Shown here piece after piece: positions 23,905-33,811 of a stretch of 64,000 bases of DNA. This stretch comes from a bacterium (lineage in GTDB: Bacteria; Krumholzibacteriota; Krumholzibacteriia; LZORAL124-64-63): the NCBI GenBank assembly GCA_016703265.1, contig JADJCK010000007.1, forward strand, positions 398,597 to 462,596, in the 5' to 3' direction. The first letter of the stretch is position 1. Each line of letters starts with the position of its first letter. The position numbers and the translations under genes are program-made. The notes beneath the pieces are model-generated. The model was given only the letters and a program-made list of their open reading frames with translations. It had not been told where the DNA came from and did not search any database.

Positions 23905-25962
23905 CTATCCGTTCCTGAAGGCGTCGTTGATCGAACGGTCGACCAGCGCCTCGTCCGCGTGCACGGGCATGGTCACGGCCAGGCCCGGTTCCAGGTCCAT
24001 GGCGCGCCGGATGGCGAACTCGGCGCCCTCGTTGCGTGCCCAGGCGCGCCGTGCCACGCCGTTGTTCACGTCCCAGTGCAGCATCTGGTGCAGGCGCCGC
24101 TCGGCCGCTTCGGTGCCGTCGAGCACCAGGCCGAACCCGCCGTTGATCACTTCGCCCCAACCGACGCCACCGCCGTTGTGCAGCGAAACCCAGGTGGCGC
24201 CGCGGCAGCCGTCGCCCAGGAAGTTCTGCACGGCCATGTCGGCGCAGAACATGGAGCCGTCACGGATATTCGCTGTCTCGCGATAGGGGCTGTCGGTGCC
24301 CGAGACATCGTGATGGTCGCGCCCGATGACGATGGGGGCGGAGATCTGGCCGCGCATGATCGCCCGGTTGAATGCCGCGGCGATGGCGCGCCGGCCCTCG
24401 GCATCGCTGTAGAGGATGCGCGCCTGCGAGCCCACGACCAGGTTGTTGGAACCGGCCTGGCTGATCCAGCGCAGGTTGTCGCGGTACTGCTGGCTGGTCT
24501 GCGGCGGCGCCTTGGCGGTCATGATCTCCATGACCTCCTCGGCGATGCGGTCGCTCATCGCGAGATCGGACGGATCGCCGCTGGTGCAGACCCAGCGGAA
24601 CGGGCCGAATCCGTAGTCGAAGCAGACCGGGCCCATCACGTCCTCGACGTAGCTCGGATAGCGGAAGCCGCCGTCACCGCGCGCGACGGCACACCCGGCA
24701 CGCCCGCATTCGAGCAGGAAGGCGTTGCCGTAGTCCCAGAATCGCGTGCCGCGCGCCGCGCAGCGGTCGATCGCTGCCAGCTGTCGCCGCAGCGACTCCT
24801 GCACGTGCTTGCGGAAGGCGGCCGGGTCGCTCGCCATCAGCGCGTTGCTCTCCTCGAACGTGAGCCCGGCGGGATAGTAGCCGCCGGTGAAGGGGATGTG
24901 CAGGCTGGTCTGGTCGCTGGCGAGGTCGACCAGGTGGTCGGTGTCGGCCAGCGCTTCCCACAGGTCCACGATGTTGCCCTGGTAGGCGATGGCCACGGCC
25001 TCGCCGGCGTCGCGCGCACGGCGCACGCGGGCCAGGAGCCCGGGCAGCTCGGTGAACACCTCGTCGACCCAACCCTGCTCCCTGCGCTTGGCGACGGCGG
25101 CGGGGTTGATCTCGGCGATGACGCCCACGCAGCCGGCGATGACCGCCGCCTTGCCCTGCGCGCCGCTCATGCCGCCCAGGCCGCTGCTGAGGTAGATCTT
25201 CCCGGCCAGCGACTGCGTATCGGCAGGCAGCTGCAGGTAGCGCCGGCCGGCGCCCAGGATGGCGATGGTGGTGCCGTGGACGATGCCCTGCGGCCCGATG
25301 TACATGTAGCTGCCGGCGGTCATCTGCCCGTAGTTCGTGACGCCCAGGGCGTTCAGCGACTGGTAGTCCTCGACGCTCGAGTAGTTGGGCACGACCATGC
25401 CGTTGGTCACGACGACACGCGGTGCGTCCTGGTGGCTGGGGAACAATCCCAGCGGGTGTCCGGAATAGACAGGCAGGGTCTGCTCGTCGGACATCCGCGA
25501 CAGGTACTTCATCGTGAGCAGGTACTGCGCCCAGTTCTGGAAGACCGCGCCGTTGCCGCCGTAGGTCACCAGTTCGTAGGGGTGCTGCGCCACCGCCGGG
25601 TCCAGGTTGTTCTGGATCATCAGCATGATGGCCGCGGCCTGCGGGCAGACGGCAGGGTAGTGGTCCAGCGGCCGGGCGTGCATGGCGTAGGCCGGCCGGA
25701 AGCGGTGCATGTAGATGTGGCCCCAGGTGGCCAGCTCGGCCGCGAACTCGGGCGCCAGTTCGGCGTGCAGCCGCTCGGGGAAGTAGCGCAGGGCGTTCTG
25801 GAGAGCCAACCGCTTCTGGCGGTCGTCCAGGGACAGCGGACGCCGCGGGGCACGGCTGACAGCCGGGTCCTCGACCGGGTGCGGGGGCAGCTGATCGCCG
25901 ATTCCGGCCCTGACCTGGCTCTGGAAATCGGCCAGGCGGGCTTCGCTCATCTCCAGGCTCAC
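23905..25962 (-). CDS. hutU: Urocanate hydratase (long form)
   Basis: Second enzyme of histidine degradation: urocanate to imidazolone propionate, with tightly bound NAD. Recognisable blocks are VTYGGNGAVFQNWAQY, MTAGSYMYIGPQGIVHGTTI, LSSGLGGMSGAQGKAAVIAGCVG, the active-site area GPVCFDYGFGPFRWVCTSGD, and LHNGGGVGWGEVINGGFG. The 685-residue length matches the long (eukaryote-like) form rather than the 555-residue proteobacterial one. GTG 25962 is the start, with GGAGGT six bases upstream. No other hut gene is nearby, so histidine use must be encoded in several places. Confidence 0.95.
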   Translation of the reverse strand: MSLEMSEARLADFQSQVRAGIGDQLPPHPVEDPAVSRAPRRPLSLDDRQKRLALQNALRYFPERLHAELAPEFAAELATWGHIYMHRFRPAYAMHARPLDHYPAVCPQAAAIMLMIQNNLDPAVAQHPYELVTYGGNGAVFQNWAQYLLTMKYLSRMSDEQTLPVYSGHPLGLFPSHQDAPRVVVTNGMVVPNYSSVEDYQSLNALGVTNYGQMTAGSYMYIGPQGIVHGTTIAILGAGRRYLQLPADTQSLAGKIYLSSGLGGMSGAQGKAAVIAGCVGVIAEINPAAVAKRREQGWVDEVFTELPGLLARVRRARDAGEAVAIAYQGNIVDLWEALADTDHLVDLASDQTSLHIPFTGGYYPAGLTFEESNALMASDPAAFRKHVQESLRRQLAAIDRCAARGTRFWDYGNAFLLECGRAGCAVARGDGGFRYPSYVEDVMGPVCFDYGFGPFRWVCTSGDPSDLAMSDRIAEEVMEIMTAKAPPQTSQQYRDNLRWISQAGSNNLVVGSQARILYSDAEGRRAIAAAFNRAIMRGQISAPIVIGRDHHDVSGTDSPYRETANIRDGSMFCADMAVQNFLGDGCRGATWVSLHNGGGVGWGEVINGGFGLVLDGTEAAERRLHQMLHWDVNNGVARRAWARNEGAEFAIRRAMDLEPGLAVTMPVHADEALVDRSINDAFRNG

Positions 25963-26049
25963 GACGCACCTCCGGTGTGGGCAGGTCCCGTTTGAGGGAA
26001 ACCTAGCACATGCCCGCCCCCGGCAACAGCACCGTTCGCCGGACCCAAC

Positions 26050-29000
26050 TCAATGGCCCGTAGCGACCTCCGCGCCCGCGGGCTCCCCGGACCCGGCCTG
26101 GCCGTCCGCATGGATCTCGTCGCCGCCCCGCACGGCGCTCGTGAACCGCGCCAGCATCGAGTAGACCACCGGCACCACCAGCAGCGTCAGGAATGTGGAC
26201 AGGAGCACGCCGCCGACGACCGCGATGCCCAGCGGCCGGCGCGACTCGGCGCCCGCGCCCAGCCCGATCGCGATCGGCAGGATGCCGAACACGGTCGCGA
26301 ACGAGGTCATCAGGATCGGGCGCAGACGGATGACCGAGGCCTCTGTCACGGCCTGGACGACCGAGCGGCCCTGGGCCCGCAACTGGTTGGCGAACTCGAC
26401 GATCAGGATGGCGTTCTTGGTCACCAGGCCGATCAGCATGATGAGCCCGATGCGCGAGAAGATGTTCAGCGACTGGTCGAACAGCCACAGCGAGAGCAGC
26501 GCGCCGAACACGGCCAGCGGCACCGACAGCAGGATCGTCAGCGGGTCGACGAAGCTCTCGAACTGCGCCGCCAGCACCAGGAAGATGAACGCGAGCGCCA
26601 GCGCGAACATGATATAGAGCGTGTTCTTCGACTCGCGGAACTCGCGTGAGCCGCCCGACAGGTCGCGCTTGATCGTGCGCGGCAGCTGGTCCTGCCAGAT
26701 GGCGTCCAGGTCGGTCAGGGCCTGGCCGAGGCCGGTGCCCGGGGCCAGGTTGGCCGTGATGGTGGCCGAGCGCACGCGGTTGAAATGGTTCAGTTCCTTG
26801 GGCGCCACCGTTTCCTTGATGTTGACGACGTTGGCCAGCTGCACCAGTTGCCCGCCGCTGCCGCGCAGGTAGATCTGCTCGATCACGTCGGGCGTGGCGC
26901 GCCCGGCGGCCTGCAACTGCAGGATCACGTCGTACTGCTTGGCGCCGCGCTTGAAGTCGCCGGCCACGCGTCCGCCCAGGTAGGCCTCCAGCGTGGAGCC
27001 GATGTCGGTGACCGAAACGCCCAGCCCGGCCGCCCGCTCGCGATCGATCGCGATCTGCAGCTCCGGCTTGTTCAGCTTCAGGTCGGTGTCCAGGTTGACC
27101 AGGTAGCCCAGCTTGGAGGCCGCCGCCATCATCGTGCCCACGGCGCCGCTCAGTTCCTCGTAGGTGTCGGCCTGCAGCACGTAGGAGATGTCCGACGAGG
27201 AGAAGCCGCCGCCCAGGCTGGGCGGATTGACCAGGAAGGCCAGCACGCCGGGGATGCCCAGCAGGCGCGGGAACATCTGCCCGACCACTTCCTGCTGCGA
27301 CCGCTCACGCTCGTCGCGCGGCTTGAAGTTCAGGAACACGAAGCCGTCGGTCACGCGGCCGGGGCCGCCGAAGCCCAGGCCCGTGGCCGAGAACAGCCCG
27401 TTGCGCTCGGGCAGCGGCAGCAGCTGCGCCTCGACCATGCGCATGTAGCGGTCCGTGTATTCCAGCGTCGAGCCCTCGGGCGCCAGCACGATGCCGAACG
27501 CGGTGCCGCGATCCTCGACCGGCACCAGTTCCTCCGGCAGGGCCCGCAGCAGGAACACGCTGGCCACGAGCAGGCCGACACTGGCCAGGACGACGGCCAC
27601 GCGCCACCGCAACGCCAGATCCAGCGTGCGGGCGTAGAGCCTGGCCAGCCCGTCGAAGAAGGAGTCGAACGAGCGGCTCGCCCAGCTGCCGGTGTCGGTA
27701 TGGAGCGGGCGCAGCATGCGCGAGCACATCATCGGAGTCAGGGTCAGGGCCACGAACGCGGACAGCGCCACGGCGAAGGCGAGGGTCAGTCCGAACTCGC
27801 GGAACAGCCGGCCCACGCTGCCGGTCAGGAAGGCGACCGGGATGAACACGGCCACCAGCGCGATGGTGGTGGCGATGACGGCGAAGCCGATCTCGCGCAC
27901 GCCGTCGATCGCCGCCTGGCGGCGCGACTTGCCCATCTCCAGGTGCCGGTAGATGTTCTCGAGCACCACGATGGCGTCGTCGACCACCAACCCGATGGCC
28001 AGCACCAGCGCCAGCAGCGTCAGGATGTTGATGGTGAACCCGAGCGCGAACGCCAGCGTGAAGGCGCCGACGATCGAGATGGGGATGGCCACGACCGGCA
28101 CGATCGTCGCGCGCACGCTCTTCAGGAACACCAGCACCACCAGCACCACCAGCGCGATGGCGATCAGGATGGTGTCGCGCACCTCGTGCACCGACTCGGC
28201 GATGAACGTGGAGGAGTCGTACGCCATGTCCAGGCGCATGCCCTCGGGCAGCAGCGACGTCAGTTCCGGCAGCGCGGCGCGCACGGCGTCAGCCGCGTCC
28301 AGCGTGCTGGCCTGCTTCTGCTTCACGACGCCAAGGCCGACGGCCGGCTGGCCGTTGTAGCGCGTCAGCGTGCGTTCGTCCTCGGCGCCGATCTCGATCG
28401 TGGCCACCTCGTCCAGGCGCACGATGTCGTCGCCACGGCGCGCCACGATGATCGCCCCGAATCCCTCGGGAGTGTCCAGTTCGCCGCGTGTACGTACGGC
28501 GAACTCGCGCCCCGTGCCCTCGACGCGACCGCTGGGGATCTCCGCGTTCTCGACGCGGATGGCCCGTTCGACGTCCTGCACCGACAGGCCGCGCGAGGCG
28601 AGCCGCATCGGGTCCAGCCACACGCGCATGGCGTAGCGCCGCTCGCCGCCGATGATGACCTGGCCGACGCCGGGCAGCCTCTGGATGCGCTCCTTCAGCA
28701 GGCGGTCCGCCACGTCCGAGAGTTCCAGCGTCGAGTGCCGGTCGCTGCCCAGCGCGATCCACATGATGGGCTGGGCGTTGATGTCGACCTTGGCGACGAT
28801 GGGATCGTCGGCTTCGCGCGGCAGCGAGCCGCGCACGCGCGACACGCGGTCGCGCACGTCGTTGGCCGCCTCGTCCACTTCGCGGCTCAGTTCGAACTCG
28901 ATCGTGATGACCGAGCCCTGCTCGCGGCTGCTCGAGGTGATCGTCTTCACGGACTCGATGGTCGAGAACTGCTCCTCGAGCACGTCCGTGATTTCGGTCT

Positions 29001-29178
29001 CGACGACGTTGGGGCTGGCCCCGCGGTAGATCGTCGTCACCGAGACGATCGGCGGGTCGGTCTCCGGGTACTCGCGCACCGGCAGCCGCGTGAACGAGAT
29101 GTAGCCCAGCAGCACCACCGCCAGGCTCATCACCACGGTGAAGACCGGCCGCCGGATGGAAACTTCGCTCAACTTCAT
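26050..29178 (-). CDS. RND multidrug efflux pump, inner-membrane subunit (HAE1/AcrB family)
   Basis: A 1042-residue proton-driven drug exporter, the AcrB-like trimer of a tripartite pump. It starts with the family signature LSEVSIRRPVFTVVMSLAVV. The proton-relay residues are present: the Asp pair in AIGLVVDDAIVVLENI (TM4) and the Lys in LVTKNAILIVEFANQL (TM10). Twelve membrane segments and two large periplasmic loops are visible. The start overlaps the adaptor stop (ATGA), so the order TolC, adaptor, pump forms one operon. Substrate range cannot be deduced. Confidence 0.95.
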   Translation of the reverse strand: MKLSEVSIRRPVFTVVMSLAVVLLGYISFTRLPVREYPETDPPIVSVTTIYRGASPNVVETEITDVLEEQFSTIESVKTITSSSREQGSVITIEFELSREVDEAANDVRDRVSRVRGSLPREADDPIVAKVDINAQPIMWIALGSDRHSTLELSDVADRLLKERIQRLPGVGQVIIGGERRYAMRVWLDPMRLASRGLSVQDVERAIRVENAEIPSGRVEGTGREFAVRTRGELDTPEGFGAIIVARRGDDIVRLDEVATIEIGAEDERTLTRYNGQPAVGLGVVKQKQASTLDAADAVRAALPELTSLLPEGMRLDMAYDSSTFIAESVHEVRDTILIAIALVVLVVLVFLKSVRATIVPVVAIPISIVGAFTLAFALGFTINILTLLALVLAIGLVVDDAIVVLENIYRHLEMGKSRRQAAIDGVREIGFAVIATTIALVAVFIPVAFLTGSVGRLFREFGLTLAFAVALSAFVALTLTPMMCSRMLRPLHTDTGSWASRSFDSFFDGLARLYARTLDLALRWRVAVVLASVGLLVASVFLLRALPEELVPVEDRGTAFGIVLAPEGSTLEYTDRYMRMVEAQLLPLPERNGLFSATGLGFGGPGRVTDGFVFLNFKPRDERERSQQEVVGQMFPRLLGIPGVLAFLVNPPSLGGGFSSSDISYVLQADTYEELSGAVGTMMAAASKLGYLVNLDTDLKLNKPELQIAIDRERAAGLGVSVTDIGSTLEAYLGGRVAGDFKRGAKQYDVILQLQAAGRATPDVIEQIYLRGSGGQLVQLANVVNIKETVAPKELNHFNRVRSATITANLAPGTGLGQALTDLDAIWQDQLPRTIKRDLSGGSREFRESKNTLYIMFALALAFIFLVLAAQFESFVDPLTILLSVPLAVFGALLSLWLFDQSLNIFSRIGLIMLIGLVTKNAILIVEFANQLRAQGRSVVQAVTEASVIRLRPILMTSFATVFGILPIAIGLGAGAESRRPLGIAVVGGVLLSTFLTLLVVPVVYSMLARFTSAVRGGDEIHADGQAGSGEPAGAEVATGH

Positions 29179-30320
29179 CGGCTGCTCCCGCCCTGGGCGC
29201 CGGCCGCGCCGGGCTCGCCCGGTGCGCCGCCGCCAACCGGCATCACGCGGGCCCCGTCGTAGAGTTTCTGGTGTCCGGCGGTGACGACCTGCTGTCCGTT
29301 CTCCAGGCCGCCGGTCACCTCGACAACATCGGTCAGTCGCGTACCCAGCTGCACGGCGGCACGGGCCACGGTGCTGTCGGCCTTGACCACGTAGACGAAC
29401 GACTGCCCGCCGGTGACGAACACGGCCTGGCTGGGCACGGTCAGCGCCTGGGCGCGCTCGGCCAGCACCAGCGTGACCGTGGCCGACATGCCGGGGCGCA
29501 GGCGCAGGTCGGGGTTGTCCAGCACGGCGACAACGCGCGTGCTGCGGGTCTCTTCGTCAAGCTGGGGCTCGATCACCGAGATGACGCCGTCACGGGCTTC
29601 GCCCGGGTGGGCCGTCGTCTCGACCTTTACGGGCGCACCCACGGCGAGGACACCCAGCAGCCGCTCAGGCACCGAGAACGTGAGCCGCAGGCGATCCAGC
29701 CGGGTCAGGTCGGTCAGCGGCGAGCCGGCGCGGACGAAGGCGCCCGGGCTCACGCGGCGGATGCCGACGCTGCCGGCGAAAGGAGCCGTCACGCGCGTCT
29801 TGGCGAGACGCGCCTGCGCGAGGTCCAGGTTGGCCTCGGCCACCTTGAGCGCCGCCGTGGCGTCGTCCAGGTCCTGCGGCGCGCCTGCGCCCTGGTCCAC
29901 GACCGAGCGCACACGCTCGAACGTGGCCTTGCCCTGGTCGCGCAGGGCCTCGGCGCGCTGCGCCTCGGCGGCCAGTTGTACATCGTCGAGCCGGGCCAGC
30001 AGCGCCCCGGCGGCCACGTGGCCGCCCTCGGGGAACGGCAGCGCCTTGACCACGCCGTCGATCTCGGAGGTGACCTCGACGTGCTGGTCGGCTTCGAGCG
30101 TGCCTACGGTGGCGAAGCGGTCGGCCACCGCGCCGGTGGCGACGATCGCGGTCTCGACCGGCGTCGGGGGAGGAGCAAAGCCGCCGGCCGCCTTCTTTTC
30201 CTCGCAGCCGGCTGTCGCCAGCCCGAGGATGACGGCGCCCGCCGCCAGCAGAGTCGCTTTCGTCGTGCGCGCCGTGGCGCGCGCGGCGACATACTTACGG
30301 GTGTCCCGTGCCGTCATCAT
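29175..30320 (-). CDS. RND efflux periplasmic adaptor (membrane fusion protein)
   Basis: A 381-residue HlyD/AcrA-family adaptor joining pump and outer-membrane channel. The lipoprotein signal ends LGLATAGCEEKK (lipobox Cys about residue 39). The lipoyl halves (VGTLEADQHVEVTSEIDGVV, VTAPFAGSVGIRRVSPGAFV) flank a helical hairpin (residues about 105-165), followed by beta-barrel and membrane-proximal domains. The start shares one base with the TolC stop (TGATG) and the stop overlaps the pump start (ATGA). The C-terminus is Gly/Ala/Pro-rich low-complexity sequence. Confidence 0.93.
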   Translation of the reverse strand: MMTARDTRKYVAARATARTTKATLLAAGAVILGLATAGCEEKKAAGGFAPPPTPVETAIVATGAVADRFATVGTLEADQHVEVTSEIDGVVKALPFPEGGHVAAGALLARLDDVQLAAEAQRAEALRDQGKATFERVRSVVDQGAGAPQDLDDATAALKVAEANLDLAQARLAKTRVTAPFAGSVGIRRVSPGAFVRAGSPLTDLTRLDRLRLTFSVPERLLGVLAVGAPVKVETTAHPGEARDGVISVIEPQLDEETRSTRVVAVLDNPDLRLRPGMSATVTLVLAERAQALTVPSQAVFVTGGQSFVYVVKADSTVARAAVQLGTRLTDVVEVTGGLENGQQVVTAGHQKLYDGARVMPVGGGAPGEPGAAGAQGGSSR

Positions 30321-31939
30321 CACTCCCGTTCCGCCGCCGCGCGGTACCAACCGCCGGTCAGCTGGGTCAAGGCGGCCGCGGCGCGCGCCGTGCGCACCAG
30401 GGCTTGCGAGTAGCGTTGCTGCGCGCCGGCGAGGTCTGCCGAGAGGCGGACCACCTCGAAAGCCGTGCTGCGCCCGTTGCGGTATTCGATCATGCCGATC
30501 TCGACCTGGCGGATCGACGCCTCGACGCCGGCGCGGGCCAGTTCGAGCCGGCGGGCCCCGCGGTCCAGTTCGCGATACTGGGCGCGGACCTGCTCGTCGA
30601 GCTGCCGGCGCGCGCCTTCGATCTGGTGGTCGGCGCGCGCGACTTCGGCGCGCTGGCGTGCGGCCTCGCCGCTGCCGGCCCGGCCGCCGATGGGCACGCT
30701 CACGACAACGCCCGCGTTCCACCACGGGTAGTCGCGGTCGCGCACCTGGGCCCAGCCGGGCCCGAAACCGTCGGCGATGTCGTAGCGGATCGTGTCGTTC
30801 GAGCCGGGGAAGACCACGTCGCGGGCCGAGCCGGACAGGCCGTAGCCGCCGAGGCCGCCGAACACGTCCAGGCGCGGGCGGGCATCCCAGCGCGCACCGT
30901 CGGCGCGGGCCCGCGCTGCGCCGCGCTGTTCAGCCAGGGCCTGCAGGTCGGGGTTGTTCCCGGCCGCGGCCACGAGCAGCGCGTCGAGCGTGACCTCGCG
31001 CAGGCGCGCCGGCGGCTCGTCGGCGGGGCGGAACCGGGGCTGGCCACCGGAAGGGCGACGGCCGACCAGGCTGGCCAGCCGGTCCGAGCGGCGGTCGAGC
31101 TGTTCGTCGGCGTCGAGCACGCGCTGTTCCTGCTCGGCCAGGAACACCTCGGCGCTGGCCACCTGGCTGGGGCCGACCAGGCCGGCGCGCGCGCGAAGCT
31201 TCGTCTCGTCCAGGAAGAGCCGGGTGCGGTCGCGAATGAGTGTGGCGACGGCCAGGTCGCGTTCGGCGGCGTAGAGCTCCCAGTACTCGGCCTCGACCTC
31301 GGCGGCCACGGCCTGCCGTGCCGATTGGCGCCGCGAACCGGCCGCGGCGGCGATGCGCTCGGCCGCCCTCAGTTCGGCGCGCGACGCAGGCCCGAAGCCT
31401 TTCAACAAGGGCTGCCGGACGGTCAGCGAACCGAAGGTCCCGTACTGCGGCGAGAGCGACGCATACGCCGAGTTCGTGACGGTGCGCACCGTCGACAGCG
31501 ACGCCGACAGCTCGGTGCCGATGGGCAGCGTCATGCGGGCACCTGCCTCGAGTTCGGCGGTCTCGTTGCTGACCACCGGCGCGCCGGAGAACAGGGAGGC
31601 CGCCGGCTGGTCGCTGCCGGTCCAGGTGGCGCTGCCGAACAACTCCGGGTCAAAGGCGCCACGCTCGCTGCGCAATGCCGCCTCGGCCGCGGCCAGGTCG
31701 GCGTCGGCCAGGCGTGCAGCTACGGCCTGCTCGTCGGCAGCGGCCAGCAGGGTCGCCAGGTCGATCCTCTCGCCCGGCAGGGCATCGAGGACGGCCGCCA
31801 GGGAACTGTCGGGACCGACGGGCGCCATCGTCTCTGCTCGCGTCGCCGACATTGCCGGCTTGACCAGCAGCAGCGCCGCCGACAACACGAGCCACACGGG
31901 AATGGCGGCGTGACCGCGCCGCTTCGGAAAACCTTGCAT
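30320..31939 (-). CDS. TolC-family outer-membrane efflux protein
   Basis: A 539-residue outer-membrane channel of the tripartite pump. The signal peptide is about residues 1-32 (VWLVLSAALLLVKPAMSA). Two OEP repeats with long alpha-helical coiled stretches (AAERIAAAAGSRRQSARQAVAAEVEAEYWELYAAE; RQRAEVARADHQIEGARRQLDEQVRAQYRELDRG) and beta segments between them are visible. ATG 31939 is chosen because GAGAGGA lies before it. It is the promoter-proximal gene of the efflux operon and divergent from the DMT transporter, with a 165-nt shared control region at 31940-32104. Confidence 0.9.
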   Translation of the reverse strand: MQGFPKRRGHAAIPVWLVLSAALLLVKPAMSATRAETMAPVGPDSSLAAVLDALPGERIDLATLLAAADEQAVAARLADADLAAAEAALRSERGAFDPELFGSATWTGSDQPAASLFSGAPVVSNETAELEAGARMTLPIGTELSASLSTVRTVTNSAYASLSPQYGTFGSLTVRQPLLKGFGPASRAELRAAERIAAAAGSRRQSARQAVAAEVEAEYWELYAAERDLAVATLIRDRTRLFLDETKLRARAGLVGPSQVASAEVFLAEQEQRVLDADEQLDRRSDRLASLVGRRPSGGQPRFRPADEPPARLREVTLDALLVAAAGNNPDLQALAEQRGAARARADGARWDARPRLDVFGGLGGYGLSGSARDVVFPGSNDTIRYDIADGFGPGWAQVRDRDYPWWNAGVVVSVPIGGRAGSGEAARQRAEVARADHQIEGARRQLDEQVRAQYRELDRGARRLELARAGVEASIRQVEIGMIEYRNGRSTAFEVVRLSADLAGAQQRYSQALVRTARAAAALTQLTGGWYRAAAERE

Positions 31940-32104
31940 GCGTCGGGATCCTCTCAACCAGGCCAGGGGTGACCGCCGAATATGCCTCGGCGGACCAATC
32001 TAGCCCCGATCCTTCTGATTCGCCTCCGCTGGACGAAAAACTCACGAAGTCCCATCATGGTGGTCCTGTCGTCCCCTTTTCAACAAGCCGGGAGCCTGCC
32101 CCGC

Positions 32105-32992
32105 ATGTCCGCCGCGAACCAGCGCCGGGCCACCTGGTGCGCCCTTGGGGCCGTCGCCGTGTGGTCGACGGTCGCCACCGCCTTCAAGCTGGCCCTGCGG
32201 CACCTGGATACCTACCAGCTGCTCTTCGTGGCGGTGGCGGTCTCACTGCTCTGCCTCACGGCGGTGCTGGTCGTGCAGCGACGGCTCGGGGACCTGGCGC
32301 GGGTCGCCGACGGCGACCGGACGCGGGCCCTGTTGCTGGGGGCGCTCAACCCCTTCGCCTACTACCTGGTCCTGTTCGCGGCCTACGACCGACTCCCGGC
32401 GCAGGTGGCGCAGCCGATCAACTACACCTGGGCGCTGACGCTGTCGTGGCTGGCGATTCCCCTGCTGCGCCAGAAGCCCCGCCGGCGCGTGCTGCTGGCC
32501 GGCCTCGTCTGCTACGCGGGCGTCTTCCTGATCGCCACCGGCGGCAGCGCGGCGGGATTCGCCATGGCCGACCCCCTTGGCGTGGGACTGGCCCTCGGCA
32601 GTACGGTGCTGTGGGCGCTCTACTGGCTGGCGAACGCGCGGTCGCGTCTGGACCCGGTGGTCGGCCTGTGGTGGAACTTCGCCGGAGCGGCGCCACTGTG
32701 CCTGGCGACCGTTGCGCTGCGCTCGGGATTCGACCTCTCGGCACCGGGGCTGCTGGCCGGCTCCTACGTGGGCGCCTTCGAGATGGGCTTCACGTTCATC
32801 CTCTGGCTGAGCGCCCTGCGCCTGTCGACGAGCGCGGCCCGTGTAGCCAACCTCATTTTCCTGTCGCCCCTGCTTTCGCTGGTGCTCATCCACTTCGTGC
32901 TGCATGAAGCCGTGCGTCCGGCGACCATTGCCGGACTGGCCCTGATCATCGGCGGGCTGTGGTGGCAGCAGTCCGAGCGCACGACTGCCTGA
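32105..32992 (+). CDS. DMT-superfamily (EamA) transporter
   Basis: A 295-residue inner-membrane protein with ten hydrophobic segments arranged as two EamA repeats (ALGAVAVWSTVATAFKLAL at the start of the first, GVGLALGSTVLWALYWLANARSR in the second). Family members export amino acids, nucleosides or drugs. ATG 32105 fits the first membrane segment; the upstream in-frame extension to 31982 is Arg-rich and not family-like. It is divergent from the efflux operon and ends 99 nt before lepB. Confidence 0.85.
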   Translation: MSAANQRRATWCALGAVAVWSTVATAFKLALRHLDTYQLLFVAVAVSLLCLTAVLVVQRRLGDLARVADGDRTRALLLGALNPFAYYLVLFAAYDRLPAQVAQPINYTWALTLSWLAIPLLRQKPRRRVLLAGLVCYAGVFLIATGGSAAGFAMADPLGVGLALGSTVLWALYWLANARSRLDPVVGLWWNFAGAAPLCLATVALRSGFDLSAPGLLAGSYVGAFEMGFTFILWLSALRLSTSAARVANLIFLSPLLSLVLIHFVLHEAVRPATIAGLALIIGGLWWQQSERTTA

Positions 32993-33091
32993 AACGGGAA
33001 CCCGCGGGCCTGATCCGGGGTTGAATACCTTTCGCGCTACCTGAGATCCGGCGCGATCCACGAGCCTCCGCCACCCGGAAGGAAGCAGCCC

Positions 33092-33808
33092 ATGCCGGCG
33101 TCCCGTCAATCGTCCCGTCGACCGCTCCGTCGATTCCTGGCCTGGTCCCGCCGCAGCGGCACTCTGTCCCTGCTGCTCATGCTGACCAGCCTGCTCGCGT
33201 TCCGCTCGGCCGTTGCCGACTGGTACGACGTGCCCACGGGCTCGATGATCCCGACGCTGCTGGTGGGCGACCGCATCGTCGTGGACAAGCTGGCGTACGA
33301 CGTGAAGCTGCCGTTCACCGGCACGCGGCTGGTCGAGCGCGGCGACCCGGCGCGGGGGGACATCGTCACCTGCAGTTCCCCGGCCGACGGCACGCGACTG
33401 GTCAAACGCGTGGCGGGCGTGCCCGGCGACGTGATCGCCATGAACGGCAACCGGCTGACCGTCAACGGCAACGACGTGGAGTACGCGGCCGCCGACGAGG
33501 CAGCGTTGCGCGGGATGGTGGGGCCGGAAGCGGCCGGCTGGTATTTCGCGCTCGAGGGATTGCCGGGCCATCCGCACGTGGTGGCGTTCAGCGGCGGCGG
33601 CCAGCGACCCGACGTGCGCGAGTTCCGTGTCCCGACCGGCCACTATTTCCTGCTCGGCGACAACCGCGACCAGAGCGCCGACTCGCGCTGGTTCGGGTTC
33701 GTCGCGCGCGAGGATATCGGTGGCCGCGTGGTCGGCCTGGCCAGCTCCCTGGACATCAAGCACCGGTACCGTCCGCGCTGGTCGCGGTTCTTCAGCGCCG
33801 TCAGCTAG
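33092..33808 (+). CDS. lepB: Signal peptidase I
   Basis: Membrane serine protease that removes signal peptides from exported proteins. The catalytic Ser51 lies in DVPTGSMIPTLLVGD, and the general base Lys105 in GTRLVKRVAGVPGD. The C-terminal motif is HYFLLGDNRDQSADSRWFGFV. It has a basic N-terminus and one membrane anchor (about residues 24-42). The 238-residue length is typical of a Gram-negative enzyme with one anchor. GGAAGGAAG precedes ATG 33092. It ends three bases from the convergent ABC permease gene. Confidence 0.95.
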   Translation: MPASRQSSRRPLRRFLAWSRRSGTLSLLLMLTSLLAFRSAVADWYDVPTGSMIPTLLVGDRIVVDKLAYDVKLPFTGTRLVERGDPARGDIVTCSSPADGTRLVKRVAGVPGDVIAMNGNRLTVNGNDVEYAAADEAALRGMVGPEAAGWYFALEGLPGHPHVVAFSGGGQRPDVREFRVPTGHYFLLGDNRDQSADSRWFGFVAREDIGGRVVGLASSLDIKHRYRPRWSRFFSAVS

Positions 33809-33811
33809 GCG

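Noticed and set aside
26785..29262. An 825-codon plus-strand open frame opposite the RND pump gene
   Set aside because: It is a mirror frame of the pump gene with a His/Gln/Arg-rich composition and no ribosome binding site.
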